Assembly (NCBI GenBank): GCA_963970005.1
Contig: CAXAMN010021696.1
Coordinates: forward strand, 276,168 to 340,167
Length of the DNA: 64,000 nucleotides
Origin: Durusdinium trenchii
Lineage: Eukaryota; Sar; Dinophyceae; Suessiales; Symbiodiniaceae
Reading direction: 5' to 3'
Below the pieces are notes generated by a model, which was not told the DNA's origin, made no database searches, and saw nothing but the letters and a program-made list of their open reading frames with translations. Position numbers and translations under genes: made by a program. Shown in pieces: positions 32,742 to 42,900 of this stretch (position 1 is its first letter; each line of letters starts with the position of its first letter).

Positions 32742-33177
32742 TCAAGGCAGGCCCAACAAAGCTGCAGCTTGTTGGAGGTTCCTTTCCTTTGATCCTGCAA
32801 TACCTTCATCCAGTCTTCCACACGCTGTGCATCTTTTCTGAAAGTCTCCGTGTCCGAGGGGCTCATTGGACCACATGCCCTGCAGCAAGTTGCTGAACTC
32901 TTCGGCAATTTGGCCCTGCGTGGACTCCGTGGACAGTGGAGATGTGTCGACCTCATCCAAGAAGCTGGGCCGCTCCTCTGGACGGTCGAGGGCATGAGGG
33001 CAGCAAGGGTTCGGAGCGAGGGGTTCATCCATGAGGTCAAACATGGGGGGGGGGGCAATCTTGGCACTTGTGGCGGTACCTTTTGTTTGAAACCCGAGAC
33101 GGTTCCCGTCCACTGCCACCCAGCCTGAACTGCCGGCGAAAAATGTCCTCAACTCAATGGAGTTGGAAAGGCATTGC
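32742..33177 (-). pseudogene. Ubiquitin-specific protease fragment, second exon
   Basis: The minus-strand frame continues the catalytic domain begun at 33709-33489. It reads QCLSNSIELRTFFAG, which follows the Cys box in USP enzymes (usual pattern LQxLxxxxxLxxYF). Later come TQGQIAEEFSNLLQGMWSNE and GDFQK, matching the region where USPs have a conserved LxxLxxxMW segment before the Phe-Lys of the next helix. Between them is a Pro/Asp-rich stretch (PPPMFDLMDEPLAPNP). The frame ends at 32742 with no catalytic His or Asp, so only the N-terminal third of the domain is present. It lies inside the copia element next to the PLE repeats, so it was captured or relocated. Confidence 0.65.
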
Positions 33178-33488
33178 CTGGGCTGACGCAAGAACGCCCC
33201 ACGTGCCACGCGATGTATGTATATATATACACTACATACAGTTTATGACCCTAACGATAAGATTGATCTACAACTTGGACGATACATTGATTGTATAAAT
33301 TAAAGTTATGGTTGATCGCGTATTGTGCAATACTACTAACACGTCTAGACTATTTTGAGTCGTGTAAATACGATAGTGTGTTTTCTTTGATTCTTTGTGT
33401 ATTACATATTGATGTTTCCTAGTATTAGAATATATTATCAGCTCTGTCCCCCTGGGCCGCGCTAGCAATCCACTTTGGGCTCAGATGC
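33178..33488 (-). other. GC-AG intron in the ubiquitin-protease fragment
   Basis: 311 bp, AT-rich, with a TATATATACACTACATAC-like stretch. Reading minus strand, exon 1 ends ...GCTGT, the intron begins GCATCTGAG and ends CCCAG, and exon 2 begins GCAATGCC. This splice keeps the frame as A-V-Q-C-L. GC donors are frequent in dinoflagellate introns. Confidence 0.65.
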
Positions 33489-33709
33489 ACAGCGGAGTTC
33501 ATGTAGCAGGTGTTCCCCATGTTCTGCAGTCCACAGGCACCGGGTTGTCGAGAACGATCCTGCGTGCGTCGAGAACGGTACGTGAGGTCGAAGAAATTGG
33601 GACAACAGGTCAAAGAACCGTCCATGCCTGTCGCGAGCCAAGCAGGGTTGGCCATTCTGCCTTTGAACTTCTCAAGAAACCTCTTGAACCTATCGACACC
33701 TGGACGAGC
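33489..33709 (-). pseudogene. Ubiquitin-specific protease fragment, exon with the catalytic Cys box
   Basis: The minus strand reads ARPGVDRFKRFLEKFKGRMA, a basic YRSRRTQDRSRQ segment, then GACGLQNMGNTCYMNSAV. GLxNxGNTCYMNS is the Cys box of the USP/UCH family, with the nucleophilic Cys in NTCYMNS. These enzymes remove ubiquitin from proteins. The exon opens just after AG (minus-strand CTTTAG|GCTCG), a plausible acceptor, and ends at a GC donor. No promoter or first exon is seen. This is a partial host-gene copy within a transposon, not a functional gene here. Confidence 0.75.
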
Positions 33710-33813
33710 CTAAAGCTTATTCTTTGAAAGTATTCTACAGTAGCTACAGTAGTTCTAATCTATTTCTGCCTCCATGGAAGCTATCAGCGCTCTGCTTGTC
33801 CCTTCAAGGCCCT

Positions 33814-34664
33814 TCAATGTGGCTGATAAGAGAATCCGACACTGAGGGAAGGACGCCCATGTCTGGCAGCAATGACTGTGATCCCTGTCTTGCGTTCAAC
33901 ATTGGCGGCCCCTGTGCATGTGAAAGATTTTGCAGCTGAACGTGACAAACATCCTTCGTGAAACGGAAAATGGCCTTGATTTCTATGTTCTTCTAAAGAC
34001 TGTTTCACCTTTTGACCTTCCTCAACACAACTGGATGTGGCGATGATTCTGATGTTTCCTGAGAGGATTGCAAAGGGCCATTGGCGCCAATTGATAGACC
34101 TGGTGGTGGCACCGGCTTCTCAAGTTGCATGTCAACAGAAACTGGATTGGGCTCATTCGGAATTCTCCCACTCACCCTACCACTTGAAGACGATGAAGGG
34201 TTCTGCCCTGACTGCTCAGCAGTCCCTGAGTCCCCAACTACGTTTCGGTTGGCGGGTGTCGAAGACACGGCTTGAGGCTGAGGTCGATAAACGGTTTCGG
34301 GCGAAAGCGGAACTGGAATCTCGGATTCTGCTTTACGCTTAGCGGCCATCAAGAAAGGTTCTGTTTCAAATTGTGAAATCTGTGCATCACCAAAACGAAC
34401 GTGTTTGCATTTCCACCCTGAACGACTTTTGGATCTTGATTCCCTCGGGGATGGATCCGGACCTTCACTATCACTCTTGGCAGCATCACAACTTTCGTCA
34501 TACATCCATGGCACGTTCTGCCACGTGGTGACAAGAAGTTTGTATCCGTCTTTGGTGATCTCAATTGTGCACCCTGATTCCCCAAACACCAACCTTTCTT
34601 CAACAAAGTACCCAAACTGACGACATTGTTTGGAACATCGGCAACGAAGGCTGCGATTAAACAC
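33814..34664 (-). pseudogene. Copia protease-integrase linker and start of integrase (truncated)
   Basis: The minus-strand frame 34664-34005 begins FGYFVEERLVFGESGCTIEI, continues YKLLVTTWQNVPWM and then a Ser/Pro-rich stretch (RPQPQAVSSTPANRNVVGDS). The frame 34008-33814 adds HRNQGHFPFHEGC, the zinc-binding start of a copia integrase (HxxxxH...C), with the expected second Cys replaced by Arg in the following LSRSA. The integrase catalytic core that should come next is missing: sequence passes into the ubiquitin-protease fragment. The frame differs from the preceding protease frame, so one or two frameshifts lie near 34650 and 34005. Confidence 0.65.
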
Positions 34665-35578
34665 TCTTTCAAAGTGTGCGTAGACGGATCTTCTATGGAG
34701 GTCATCCTGAAGAAGGCTCTAACGCAGACAGCAGCATTCGGCACAATCACCTCACCTGAGGCGGAAGAGAGGCCATCCTTCTTATCGGTGGGAAGGTCAA
34801 CACGATGAAGTACTTCATATTCGCTAAGGAACCGACTACTCACAACAGAGGCACTTGCTCCTGAATCCAATAACCACCAAAACACATCTGAACTTTCCTG
34901 TTGGGAACCGCTCAATGTGGGCATCAAAAATGGCATGCTTCCTGGGTCTAGATCTGAAACGGCTAGTTTGCCTGACTTGTTGCCACAGGAAAGAGAAATC
35001 TCATCACAAAACAATGTTTCAACCACATTGGAATCTAGTGACTCAAGTGGATATCCACCCCAAACTCTGTCCTCCAAGGTCAACGAATTCTCAAAATCGG
35101 CCATGGTTCGTAGGCATGGGGCTGAAAAAGCGGCATTCGAAGCAACGAAAGGGCTCAATGGGGCCGATGGGTCGGCGTTCCACGCACGACTAGCCGGAGA
35201 TTCCTCGACCACAAGTTCTTGGATCTTGCCTTTACCTTTCTTGCTCTTACCCTTTCCACCTTTACTTTTTCCCTTTCCTTCGGCATTAGCTGAGCCTTTT
35301 GATGCTTGTTCATTCGAAGCATTGGCTTTCTCGTTCGAACCAAGGGGATTGCCATCCTTGTCGGTGCGGGCATGGCAATTACTCTGGTAATGGCCTTTGC
35401 GATTGCATCGAAAGCACATAGCATTCTTTTCCTTTTCACCCTTTTCCTCAGCCTTTTTCTTCGGGCCTTCAGACGATGGGCGTTGATTCTTGCCCTTTTC
35501 TTTACCTTTTCCTTTCCCCTTTTCACCTTTCTTTGACTTACCCGAATCGAACATGCTCTGCATGTAGTGTGTTGCCAC
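34349..35578 (-). pseudogene. Copia nucleocapsid zinc knuckle and aspartic protease
   Basis: A Lys/Gly-rich basic start (KKGEKGKGKGKEKGKNQR) precedes CFRCNRKGHYQSNCHA, a CCHC zinc knuckle that binds element RNA. A second Lys/Gly/Ser run follows. Then comes WWLLDSGASASVVSSRFLSE, the DSGA active site of a retroviral-type aspartic protease that would cut the polyprotein. NNVVSLGTLLKKGW is the usual follow-on (the LxxLGxLLxxG region). The frame is open for 409 codons but ends in a different frame from the integrase linker. Confidence 0.85.
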
Positions 35579-36260
35579 TGATTTCTGTCCACAATCTCTG
35601 GGAAGTTTCGTACTTCAATACAGCAGATTGTAGGTCTTTGTAGTCATCTGAACTGCTGTGCATCGTGCAATATTCTCGAACAACACTCGGTAGCGAACGA
35701 AGGAAAAGCATGGCTAAATCCGTTCCTTGGATGTCCAAACCTGCTTTGGAAATTGAACTTGGCAGCATGTTCAACAATTTGCTATATCGACATTCTTCAA
35801 ACTCCATCTGTTTGATGAGCTCGGTGATGGAATCGGCCTCAAAGGTCTTGTTCAAAAGGGATTGTCGAAAATGCATGACTTCTTGTCTGGACCTCACAAG
35901 GTATTCACGGGAGATGAGCCGCAAAGCTTCAAATCCATGCTTCTCTCCAGCATGTGAAGCCTCATTATACGCAAGCAGGATCATCTTGGCCTTGGGGATG
36001 TCTCGAAAGATCTGCGTAAGCATATTCAAAAGTCTGACACCACGGGCCTTTTGTTCTTCGTTCAACATCGACGGTTCAATGCTTGGAGAGGAAGTGATTG
36101 AAAACTTCACTTCATTGGCAAACGCAGCTGAAACCAATCCCAACCATCCACTGAAATTCTCCAGGAATGTCTCAAAGCCAATGATCTCTTCGGTTCGGGT
36201 GCGCCATCCTCTTGAGTCCACTTTTGGCATTTTGGGAAGCATCGGAACGTTGGAAGGCAT
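35538..36260 (-). pseudogene. Copia gag, central domain
   Basis: A 240-codon frame with the helical gag pattern of copia elements: GWRTRTEEIIGFETFLENFS, SWL-like GWLGLVSAAF, ARGVRLLNMLTQIFRDIPKA and MILLAYNEASHAGEKHGFEA. This part would form the particle shell. It overlaps the N-terminal piece by about 90 bp in another frame and the zinc-knuckle frame by 40 bp, so frameshifts lie near 36200 and 35560. Confidence 0.7.
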
Positions 36261-36870
36261 CGAGCTGTGCAGGCTTTGTATCTTGGGTCGTTGAAGTTCC
36301 AGCTACATTCGTAGCTCCTACGGAGGGCACACCAAGAGGAATTTCAACACCTCCTGGGAGCACCAACTTCGGCACATTTGAAGTCGACTGTGTACCAACA
36401 TAACTCGGATTCGCCTGTGGCTGTTGTTGCGCCGGTGCAGCGCTCGATGAACCCATTACTCCAAAAGGCAAAGCACCATGAGCCTGGGCTCCAGTTGAAG
36501 CACCAAAGGGACTTGTCCGAGCATGTGCATGCGTCACCGGTGAAGGAGATCTAGTCCCTCTTGGGAATATGGGCAACACTGCTTGATGTGCTCTAAGGTT
36601 CTCGATCTGAGCTTGTTGGTGCACGAACGTGTCTTGGGCTCTCATGAAGGCTTTCTGCTGAGTTTCAACTACGGTCGACAAAGTCTGAAGCTGCTGGCCC
36701 ATCATTTGGAGACCTCTTGTAAGATCGGATATTTGCTTTTCTAATCTGATCGAAGCGGCTGGTCCTAAAGATGAAGGTTCTGGGGCTTTCGACGTGGCAG
36801 GCATGGAACGTCCTCAAGGGGATCGATCACGCTCTTCCACTTCTCGTTCGTCTGCAGTCCGTTTAGCCAT
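36172..36870 (-). pseudogene. Copia gag, N-terminal part
   Basis: A probable start at about 36870 (MAKRTADEREVEERDRSP) ends in a stop after 18 codons. One base away the frame resumes at MPATSKAPEPSSLGPAASIR, followed by a coiled-coil-like stretch (LEKQISDLTRGLQMMGQQLQ) and a Pro/Ala/Gln-rich linker. The coiled coil would help particle assembly. The position, just inside the primer-binding site, fits the start of gag. Confidence 0.6.
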
Positions 36871-36950
36871 GGCTCGCGCAGGTGGATCGTGAAGAAAAGT
36901 AAACCTAGTGAACACGACCTGGAACATTCCTAGACCTACTCTAAGGAGCA

Positions 36951-36968
36951 CCATGAGCTCCGCTACCA
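36951..36968 (-). promoter_or_regulatory. Primer-binding site of the copia element
   Basis: Directly inside the 5' LTR, the minus strand reads TGGTAGCGGAGC. This is complementary to a tRNA 3' end of the form ...GCTACCA, as in the initiator methionine tRNA used by many copia elements. The exact tRNA is not proven. Confidence 0.7.
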
Positions 36969-37289
36969 TGCGAAGCGATGAAGCCAAACATGACCAACAT
37001 GTTCTAGGCCTCAACACCTCAGAAATGACATGTGTTCCTCCACCCAAAGCGCCGCACCAGAACATCTTTTTCTCGCATGAACGAATGTCCTGTGCATGAT
37101 GTCCATGGCTTGAGCCATGTGCGACGAACGAACGATGGATGCTGCGGCATCCTGCGTTGAAGTGCAACGAAAGCATGGATGGTACCTGCCAGAAACAAAC
37201 GTTTGAAGTTGACTAGATTGGTTCTGTGAACTCAACCCAAAAATCATCTTGACTTCATTTACCATCTCTGATGGTTACTAACGCTCACA
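36969..37289 (-). repeat. 5' LTR of the copia element
   Basis: 321 bp. It differs from the 3' LTR only at the sites A/G (GAAACC/GAAGCC), T/C (CACTAG/CACCAG), A/G (GCAACG/GCGACG) and C/G (CTCTGA/CTGTGA). The five bases after it are CCTTT, the target duplication. Confidence 0.95.
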
Positions 37290-37495
37290 CCTTTAGGTTG
37301 GAGGCCATTTCAATTAGATTGGAGGCCATCGCCTTTAGGTTGGAGGCCATTGCAATTAGGTTGGAGGCCATCTCCTTTAGGTCGGAGGCCATTGCAATTA
37401 GGTTGGAGGCCATTGCAATTAGGTTGGAGGCCATCGCCTTTAGGTCGGAGGCCATCGCCTTTAGGTTGGAGGCCATTGCAATTAGGTTGGGAGGG
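37290..37495 (+). repeat. 21-bp tandem array, right part
   Basis: About ten units of the same variants (TGCAATT, CTCCTTT, CGCCTTT) as at 16265-17185. Removing 17186-37289 and one CCTTT joins the two parts in register (CTCCTTT|AGGTTGG). Confidence 0.92.
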
Positions 37496-38424
37496 GTATT
37501 ATTTTTTTGTGGTGGCTTTTGGCTTTTGGTGGCTTCTTTGTTGGCTTTTGGTGGCTTCTGTTGGCTTTTGGCTTCTGTTGGCTTTTGGCTTTTGTGGCTT
37601 TTGGCTTCCCTTGCTTCTGCGGCTGTCGTGCTGGAGCTTACAAAGCTGTACTGCTCACAAGTGGCCAGGGTTGCGCATGCCATGTGCTGCTGGGAGTGGC
37701 CAGCCTACAGAGCTGTGCTGTTCACAGTTGCCCGGGTTGTGCAGCCATTTCCATTTTGGTGAATCAGTTCTATATGAGTTTTATTGTTCTATTTTCTTTC
37801 TTTGCATATTTTCTTTCCTTCCTCCCTCCCTAAGAAAGGAAGGAAGGAAGGAAGGAAGGAAGGTGAAAGAAACGAAGCAGCCCAGCGCTGTCTATTGATT
37901 TGCATTGCGGGGGGAGGCGCTGCGCCCTCCCCCGCACCCCCTCCCGCTTTTTAACAGTTACCCCTACCCCTGCTATTACCAGTACCTCCATCATTCCGAC
38001 CACCACAGTTACCACAACACCACAACTACTATCTTCTTGCTTCGCTTAGTAGAAGCCATTGCAACGTAGCATCCCTTTTGTCGGCAACCCCACCACATTG
38101 GATACTAAGGGGCACCCAGCTTTTCCTCTCTCAGAAATGAACAACACGCAAAAAACACACACAAAAACATATCCAAAAATTAACTCCGCAGCCTTAGGTT
38201 GGAGGCCATCGCCAAATGTTGCCTTATAGCAATTGTCACCTAACTCACCTTGGAGTTCAAAGAACTCGCGGAACTGGGCCTGGGGGCATCACAGAATCTT
38301 CCAACATGGGAGGTTAAGAGTTTAAGATATGTAGAGATCTCACCCATAATCCCATACTTTGCTTCCACATCGGTCGAACACCTGTCACCTCGCGTGAGGT
38401 TGTTCCAAAAGGTTTGGCAAGACC
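37496..38424. repeat. TTGGCTTTTGG-rich tract and GGAA microsatellite
   Basis: 37507-37610 is a degenerate run of GGCTTTTGG/GGCTTCTG words. A GGAA run is at about 37835-37865, preceded by its complement (CTTTCCTTCCTCCCTCC). One 21-bp unit is at about 38195-38215. Nothing coding is recognised. Confidence 0.75.
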
Positions 38425-38535
38425 AGCTGCAGACTTCTGGGCAAGGAGATGTCCAATGGCTGGTTGAAGGCAGCCCCAAAGCTCAAACTCTCCAACGTCC
38501 CTGGCATCTTCTTCGGCTCCGGCAGATCGGTATGT
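38425..38535 (-). CDS. FNIP/LRR gene segment, exon-like
   Basis: Minus strand reads PEPKKMPGTLESLSFGAAFN then QPLDISLPRSLQ: one full FNIP repeat (LxSLxFGxxFNQPLxxxxLP). This is the last such segment before the copia-containing array; the next downstream is at 16.2 kb. Confidence 0.6.
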
Positions 38536-38808
38536 GAGTTCGGTCATCCAAACGGCGGATGGGAAAAATGAAATTGTATTGGTTTTGCTCTGGGTCCACT
38601 GACAAATACATAGGGGACACCATCGATGCTACGGAGATATAAGCCTACCTGGAAAGGAGGAGCATGGCTGCCATGCTCCCCTCAAGTGACCCGACGACCG
38701 GTCAGTCGGTGCCTGGGAGGTGCACCGTTGTCAGACTCTGATTGAAGTGATCCTCGTCAGCGTCGCGGTTCACGCGGCGCGGATGGGACGAGACGATGGC
38801 GTTGGTGG

Positions 38809-39207
38809 ATGAAGAGTGGTGCAATCGATGGCGAAGCTCGCAAAAGGGCCAAGCAAGGGAGAGCAATGAAGAGGACCAGAAAGTCCAAGGATGCAAAGGA
38901 CCAGAAAGCAAGCAAAAAGCAAGATAAACCGAACCCAAAGGCAAAACCACTTGAATATCTCAGGTTGTGTGACACTCTCCGACGAGACGAATACGACCCT
39001 GGAGTTCCCCTGGAGCCAACGACCGCGAAGTCTCTCACTGAGGGCGATCTTGCAAAGTTCGCCCAGGTGGGACTTGGGAAGGGCAGAACCACGGTGTGGA
39101 AAGGCCATGAAGCACAACTGGAAGGACAACGACGGGACCCCAGCCAGTGCTCTTGTGCGACACTCTTGCAGGACACTCAACTGGGGGGGCTAGTGGCGTG
39201 GCGCTAA
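38809..39207 (+). CDS. Unrecognised lysine-rich open frame
   Basis: A 132-codon plus-strand frame. Its first half is strongly basic (KRAKQGRAMKRTRKSKDAKD, then KASKKQDKPNPKAK), like a nuclear-localisation or nucleic-acid-binding tail. The second half reads like a folded segment (LRLCDTLRRDEYDPGVPLEP and LTEGDLAKFAQVGLGKGRTT). It lies between two minus-strand FNIP segments, so it would be a gene on the opposite strand inside an intron, or a fragment. No family is recognised. Composition is distinct from repeat-derived frames. Confidence 0.35.
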   Translation: MKSGAIDGEARKRAKQGRAMKRTRKSKDAKDQKASKKQDKPNPKAKPLEYLRLCDTLRRDEYDPGVPLEPTTAKSLTEGDLAKFAQVGLGKGRTTVWKGHEAQLEGQRRDPSQCSCATLLQDTQLGGLVAWR

Positions 39208-39460
39208 AGGCACTAGCACTACTTGTTGGGCACTCCTGTGCGACAGTTTGCAAAAGGCGTCCCTTCGCGGATTCGGAAGTCTATGTTCAAATGAATACCA
39301 AGAGAGGTTGAGAGACCAGAACTAGGACCCTGTAGTAGTACATATGGGATGGGCGACTGTTCAACCTGTCTTGGTAGGATTCTTTTTGGGAGGCAAATCG
39401 GATCAGCGATTGATGGTACCGTTGAGCGATTGGTTCGACTCCCGGCCAGTAGCTACGGCC

Positions 39461-39861
39461 TCACAGGCCATCTCTCAGGTTTTGCTCGAGCGTCTCCAAA
39501 CAGCCCAAGCGTCTCCCAAGGACAGGCTGCGTAGCTTGCCACAGCTGAGACCCTCCAGGCTCTGGTTGAAAGAGTTGCCGAAGCTCAAGTTCTCCAGTGT
39601 CGGTGGCAACTTGACAACCTCCAAGCTGCCTGACGGTCTGATTGACCGCACCAACCCACAAGCATGACAATCATTTTTCCGTTTCTTTCCGGGAAGGAAC
39701 TTGGATTTCTTGCAGTCCAAGTTGCAGTTGAAGGTGTGGATGAGATTTAAAGTCCGCAAGGTCTTTGGAAGATCCGCGCCAGTCGTACAATCCTGCCACG
39801 CGAGAGAAGGCCCACCAGCACACCAAACAAAGTCAACGAAAGGGTTCCTACGAAACTGCAC
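39461..39861 (-). CDS. FNIP/LRR gene segment with several repeats
   Basis: The clearest of the series. The minus frame reads LPKTLRTLNLIHTFNCNL, then a Lys-rich loop with CHACGLV, then LPPTLENLSFGNSFNQSLEG and KLRSLSLGDAW. At least three repeats of 22-23 residues are visible. FNIP repeats form a leucine-rich solenoid used for protein binding; the partner is unknown. Confidence 0.65.
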
Positions 39862-40129
39862 AGACTTGGCAATCTTCTCTCACTCGCCGAATATTCGTCG
39901 TCCTCTGAAAGCACACGAAAACACACGAACGAAGCAGTCATGCTCGAAGGAAGCACTCAAAAAAGGGACACGTCGGTGAGGCTCCTGAAAAAATCGGCCG
40001 AACGTCATGCTCTGCAGATTTGGCGGGAAGTGAACGTTCCTCGACCAGTGAGGCGACTAGTGCTGAGTGTTAGGGTTGCCCCGTTGAAATCAATCTCTTC
40101 TATTCTTTTAAACACAACCTTTTCACCAG

Positions 40130-40580
40130 CTAGAAGAAGGTTGGAGGCCATCGCTACTAGGAGCAAAGGGCATCGCTACTAGGAGCAAGAAGCTACCAGG
40201 GGCGCTCCTGGCATTACTACTAGTAGCAAGGAAGCTACTAGGAGCAAGGGCATCGCTTACTAGGGTGGAGGCCATTGCTAGTAGCACCGGAACTGCCCGG
40301 TGGTGGGAGTTGCCTCAGCTCTCGACTGCGGTTTCTTGGGCTGTGTTGTTACTTGCAAATAGCGTCCTTGTTACTAGTAGCTTCTTGTTACTAGTAGCGC
40401 TGCCCTTTGTTACTAGTATCGTCCTTGCTCCTAGTAAGGCCAGGAGCCCCTAGTAGCGTCTTTGCTTCTAGTAGCGATGCCCTTTGTTCCTAATAGCGTC
40501 CTTGTTACTACTAGTAAGGCACTTGTTACTACTAGCGTGGCACTTGTTCCTAATAGCGTCCTTGTTCACACATGCAAATG
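40130..40580. repeat. Module clusters in both orientations
   Basis: 40130-40290 reads forward (GGAGCAAAGGGCATCG and AGCAAGAAG words plus a GGAGGCCAT unit). 40360-40580 reads reverse (CTTGTTACTAGTAGC, CCTTGCTCCTAGTA). It separates FNIP segments and is probably intronic. Confidence 0.85.
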
Positions 40581-40589
40581 CGTTGGTAG

Positions 40590-40690
40590 CTCTCTTCGGC
40601 TGAAACGAGTTCACACTCTTCGAGCGTCTTTAAGCTCTGTCGATAGAAGTTGCCGAAGGTCAAGAGTTCCTCAGCTGGTTATGGCAAAAT
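40590..40690 (-). CDS. FNIP/LRR gene segment, exon-like
   Basis: Minus strand reads AEELLTFGNFYRQSLKTLEE then CELVSAE: a diverged repeat with LTFGxFYRQSL in place of LTFGxxFNQSL. Confidence 0.5.
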
Positions 40691-40719
40691 GCAGCTGGAG
40701 ATCAAAAAACCGAGCTTGT

Positions 40720-41375
40720 AGGTTGGAGGCGATCGCTATTAGGTTGGAGGCCATCGCCTTTAGGTCGGAGGCCATCGCATTAGAAACACAGAAAAAAGGA
40801 AGAAAGGTCTGATAACTGCTACTAGGAACAAGTGCATCGCTACTAGTAACAAGTGCCTTACTAGTAGTAACAAGAAGCTACTAGAAACAAGTGCCACGCT
40901 ACTAGGAACCAGAAAGGTCTAATAACTTAAACCAACTTGTGCGCAGATGTGTGCTGGTCCTGCACGTCAACACCCCTTTGCTTGGAAAGAAAAGAGAAGT
41001 ACACACCTGGAATAAAAAGCACAAGAAGCTACTAGTAGCTCCTAGCATTACTACTAGGAACAAAAAGCTACTAGTAGCAAGAAGCTAATAGTAGCAAGGT
41101 GCATTACTACTAGTAGCTTGTTACTACCAGTAAAGCACCTTGCTACTCGTAGCTTGTTAGCTACTATGAACAAGAGCAATGCGTAGCTTGATCAGGTTCT
41201 CCACATCGATGGCACTCTGCTCATCTGATCACTGATAGCCTCTTCAAGACCACGGAATCCAAGTATCACCTGCTACTAGGAACATGTGCATCGCTACTAG
41301 TAACAAGTGCCTTACTAGTAGTGACAAGAAGCTATTAGAAACAATGTTCGCTACTAGGAACAAGTGCATTGTCTT
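40720..41375. repeat. Module clusters
   Basis: 21-bp units are at 40720-40790. CTACTAG-linked words are at 40815-40915, 41020-41170 and 41270-41370, including the recurring phrase AAGTGCCTTACTAGTAGTAA. Confidence 0.85.
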
Positions 41376-41689
41376 TCCGCTGAAAGCCGGTCATTCCGGC
41401 ACTGGCGTGAACCAGCGAAAAAGCCCCTGGCTGACATAACAACCCAGAGTCATTGGTCTTGAGATGATTCTTAGTAACTTAGTAGTCTTCAGATGCTCGC
41501 TATCTCTATATTGGAGTAGCTACTCCATGGTACTCTCTAAGACTGTTGACCTTGTCAATCCTCGATGCGATCAACAACATTGCACCCAAGCGCAGTAAGC
41601 TCTGTTGCGATAGACTTGAAGCAGCATAGTGCCCCTCAAAAAAATGACATATGATGACAAACATTCACCGCCTTGTTGAATGATTCGGC

Positions 41690-41800
41690 TATCAAAAAAG
41701 GGCGAGTTGCCAAGCTGGTTGGGAAGTTCACATTCTCCAAAGATTGGTTGTAGTCCAAGCCCAAGACCAAACCTCACATTTCGAAAAATAGACTCGGCAC
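41690..41800 (-). CDS. FNIP/LRR gene segment, exon-like
   Basis: Minus strand reads GLDYNQSLENVNFPTSLATR, the second half of one repeat and the start of the next. The longer frame covering 41571-41864 is offset by one base, so a frameshift or an exon edge is nearby. Confidence 0.55.
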
Positions 41801-42234
41801 AAAATTGATCTTGCTCTTCAAAAGTAAAGTTGAAACCCGTTTGGATTACGAAAAGAAAGTCCATGCTGCCAACAAATCAAACACATATTTTTCAGCCGAG
41901 AACTCTGCAGTGTGCTGGGCAGCTGTACCTAGTTAGGTTCACAGAGTGAAACACACTTGATAAGATGACGCATATTGACAAAATAAAGAACACGATAGAC
42001 TTTACTCCAATCTAATAGCAACGGCCTCCAACCTAATTACGATGGCCCCCTCATTTGTCGAACATGGTTCCAGGACCAGACTTCGACCTGTGTCGTTTGA
42101 ATGGAAGGAGTCATCGGCCAAGAACACAACATGAAACCCACAACGAACACTCCAGCCCTTAGACACAAAGAGCCAGAACCGGAAGAACAAATCGAAAGCT
42201 CCTTTCACTTCCCAACAATCGCACAGCCCTTGAC

Positions 42235-42400
42235 CAAACAAACCACTCCGACCTTCTCCAAGCTTTGATCGAAGTAATAGCCGAAGGTCATGCTTTGCAA
42301 GTCCGGAAACTCGACTCCTTCAAGGCTTGTGTTAAAGAATGCTCCAAAGGACCTCAGCGACGTCTCCGCATCTGGAACCAACGTCCGGAACGGCATCCAA
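42235..42400 (-). CDS. FNIP/LRR gene segment, exon-like
   Basis: Minus strand reads LVPDAETSLRSFGAFFNTSL, then EGVEFPDLQSMTFGYYFDQS and LEKVG: two consecutive repeats with the FN/FD asparagine position conserved. Confidence 0.62.
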
Positions 42401-42689
42401 TGCGGTGAACTAGGAGCCACCTTACAAGGTTCGAAAGCAGCACCAACGGGCAGTACGAACATATTTCTTCTTCTATGTGATATGTCGCCAACCTTTGCAA
42501 CGATGTGGGTCAAACACTGTAGCCGTGGCCTGCGTAGACATGCTGATTGGTGTACTGGCTTCTGACAGATCGCCTTTGTGTTCTTTTGTTGGGGACAGGG
42601 TTTCAGGAGCTGCTACTTACCTGGCAAATGGCAACATGTGAAGGAACAGCTTTGACAAGACCTTTGGTTCAAAGTCTGCCAAATGTTTA

Positions 42690-42900
42690 TAGGTTGTCTA
42701 TTGGAACTCGCAAATTCATTATGCGACCGAACTTTTCCAGTTCAGGTGACAAGCGCCGCAAGCCTCTTGGGAGCTTCACTTTTGCCAGCGGTTGGTTGAA
42801 GGAATATCCGAAGAGCAGGCTTTCCAGGTGGGTAGGAAACTCCACCTCCTTCCGGTTGAGGGCTGGATGGTGTCTTTCTTTATTTCTTTCTGCGATGGCC
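42690..42900 (-). CDS. FNIP/LRR gene segment, exon-like
   Basis: Minus strand reads RKEVEFPTHLESLLFGYSFN, QPLAKVKLPRGLRRLSPELE and KFGRIMNLRVPIDNL. Two to three repeats are visible, the last degraded. A 21-bp unit lies just beyond the upstream edge. Confidence 0.62.

Larger units (their letters stand above)
17186..37289 (-). mobile_element. Copia-type LTR retrotransposon, 20.1 kb, carrying nested insertions
   Basis: Read on the minus strand the order is LTR (37289-36969), primer-binding site, gag, zinc knuckle, aspartic protease, start of integrase, foreign insert (about 33.8-21.9 kb), pol linker, reverse transcriptase, RNase H, extra C-terminal region, polypurine tract, LTR (17506-17186). 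RT followed by RNase H, with protease and integrase upstream, is Ty1/copia order. The LTRs are TG...CA, both 321 bp, with four mismatches (98.8% identity), and are flanked by the direct repeat CCTTT at 17181-17185 and 37290-37294. The integrase core is missing, apparently lost with the insert, and gag is frameshifted, so this copy is not autonomous. Similar LTR divergence (1.2%) and PLE repeat divergence (1.0%) suggest the two insertions are of similar, recent age. Confidence 0.93.

Noticed and set aside
39701..39979. Plus-strand basic frame at 39.7 kb as a gene
   Set aside because: It is largely antisense to the FNIP/LRR segment, which has the recognisable repeats.
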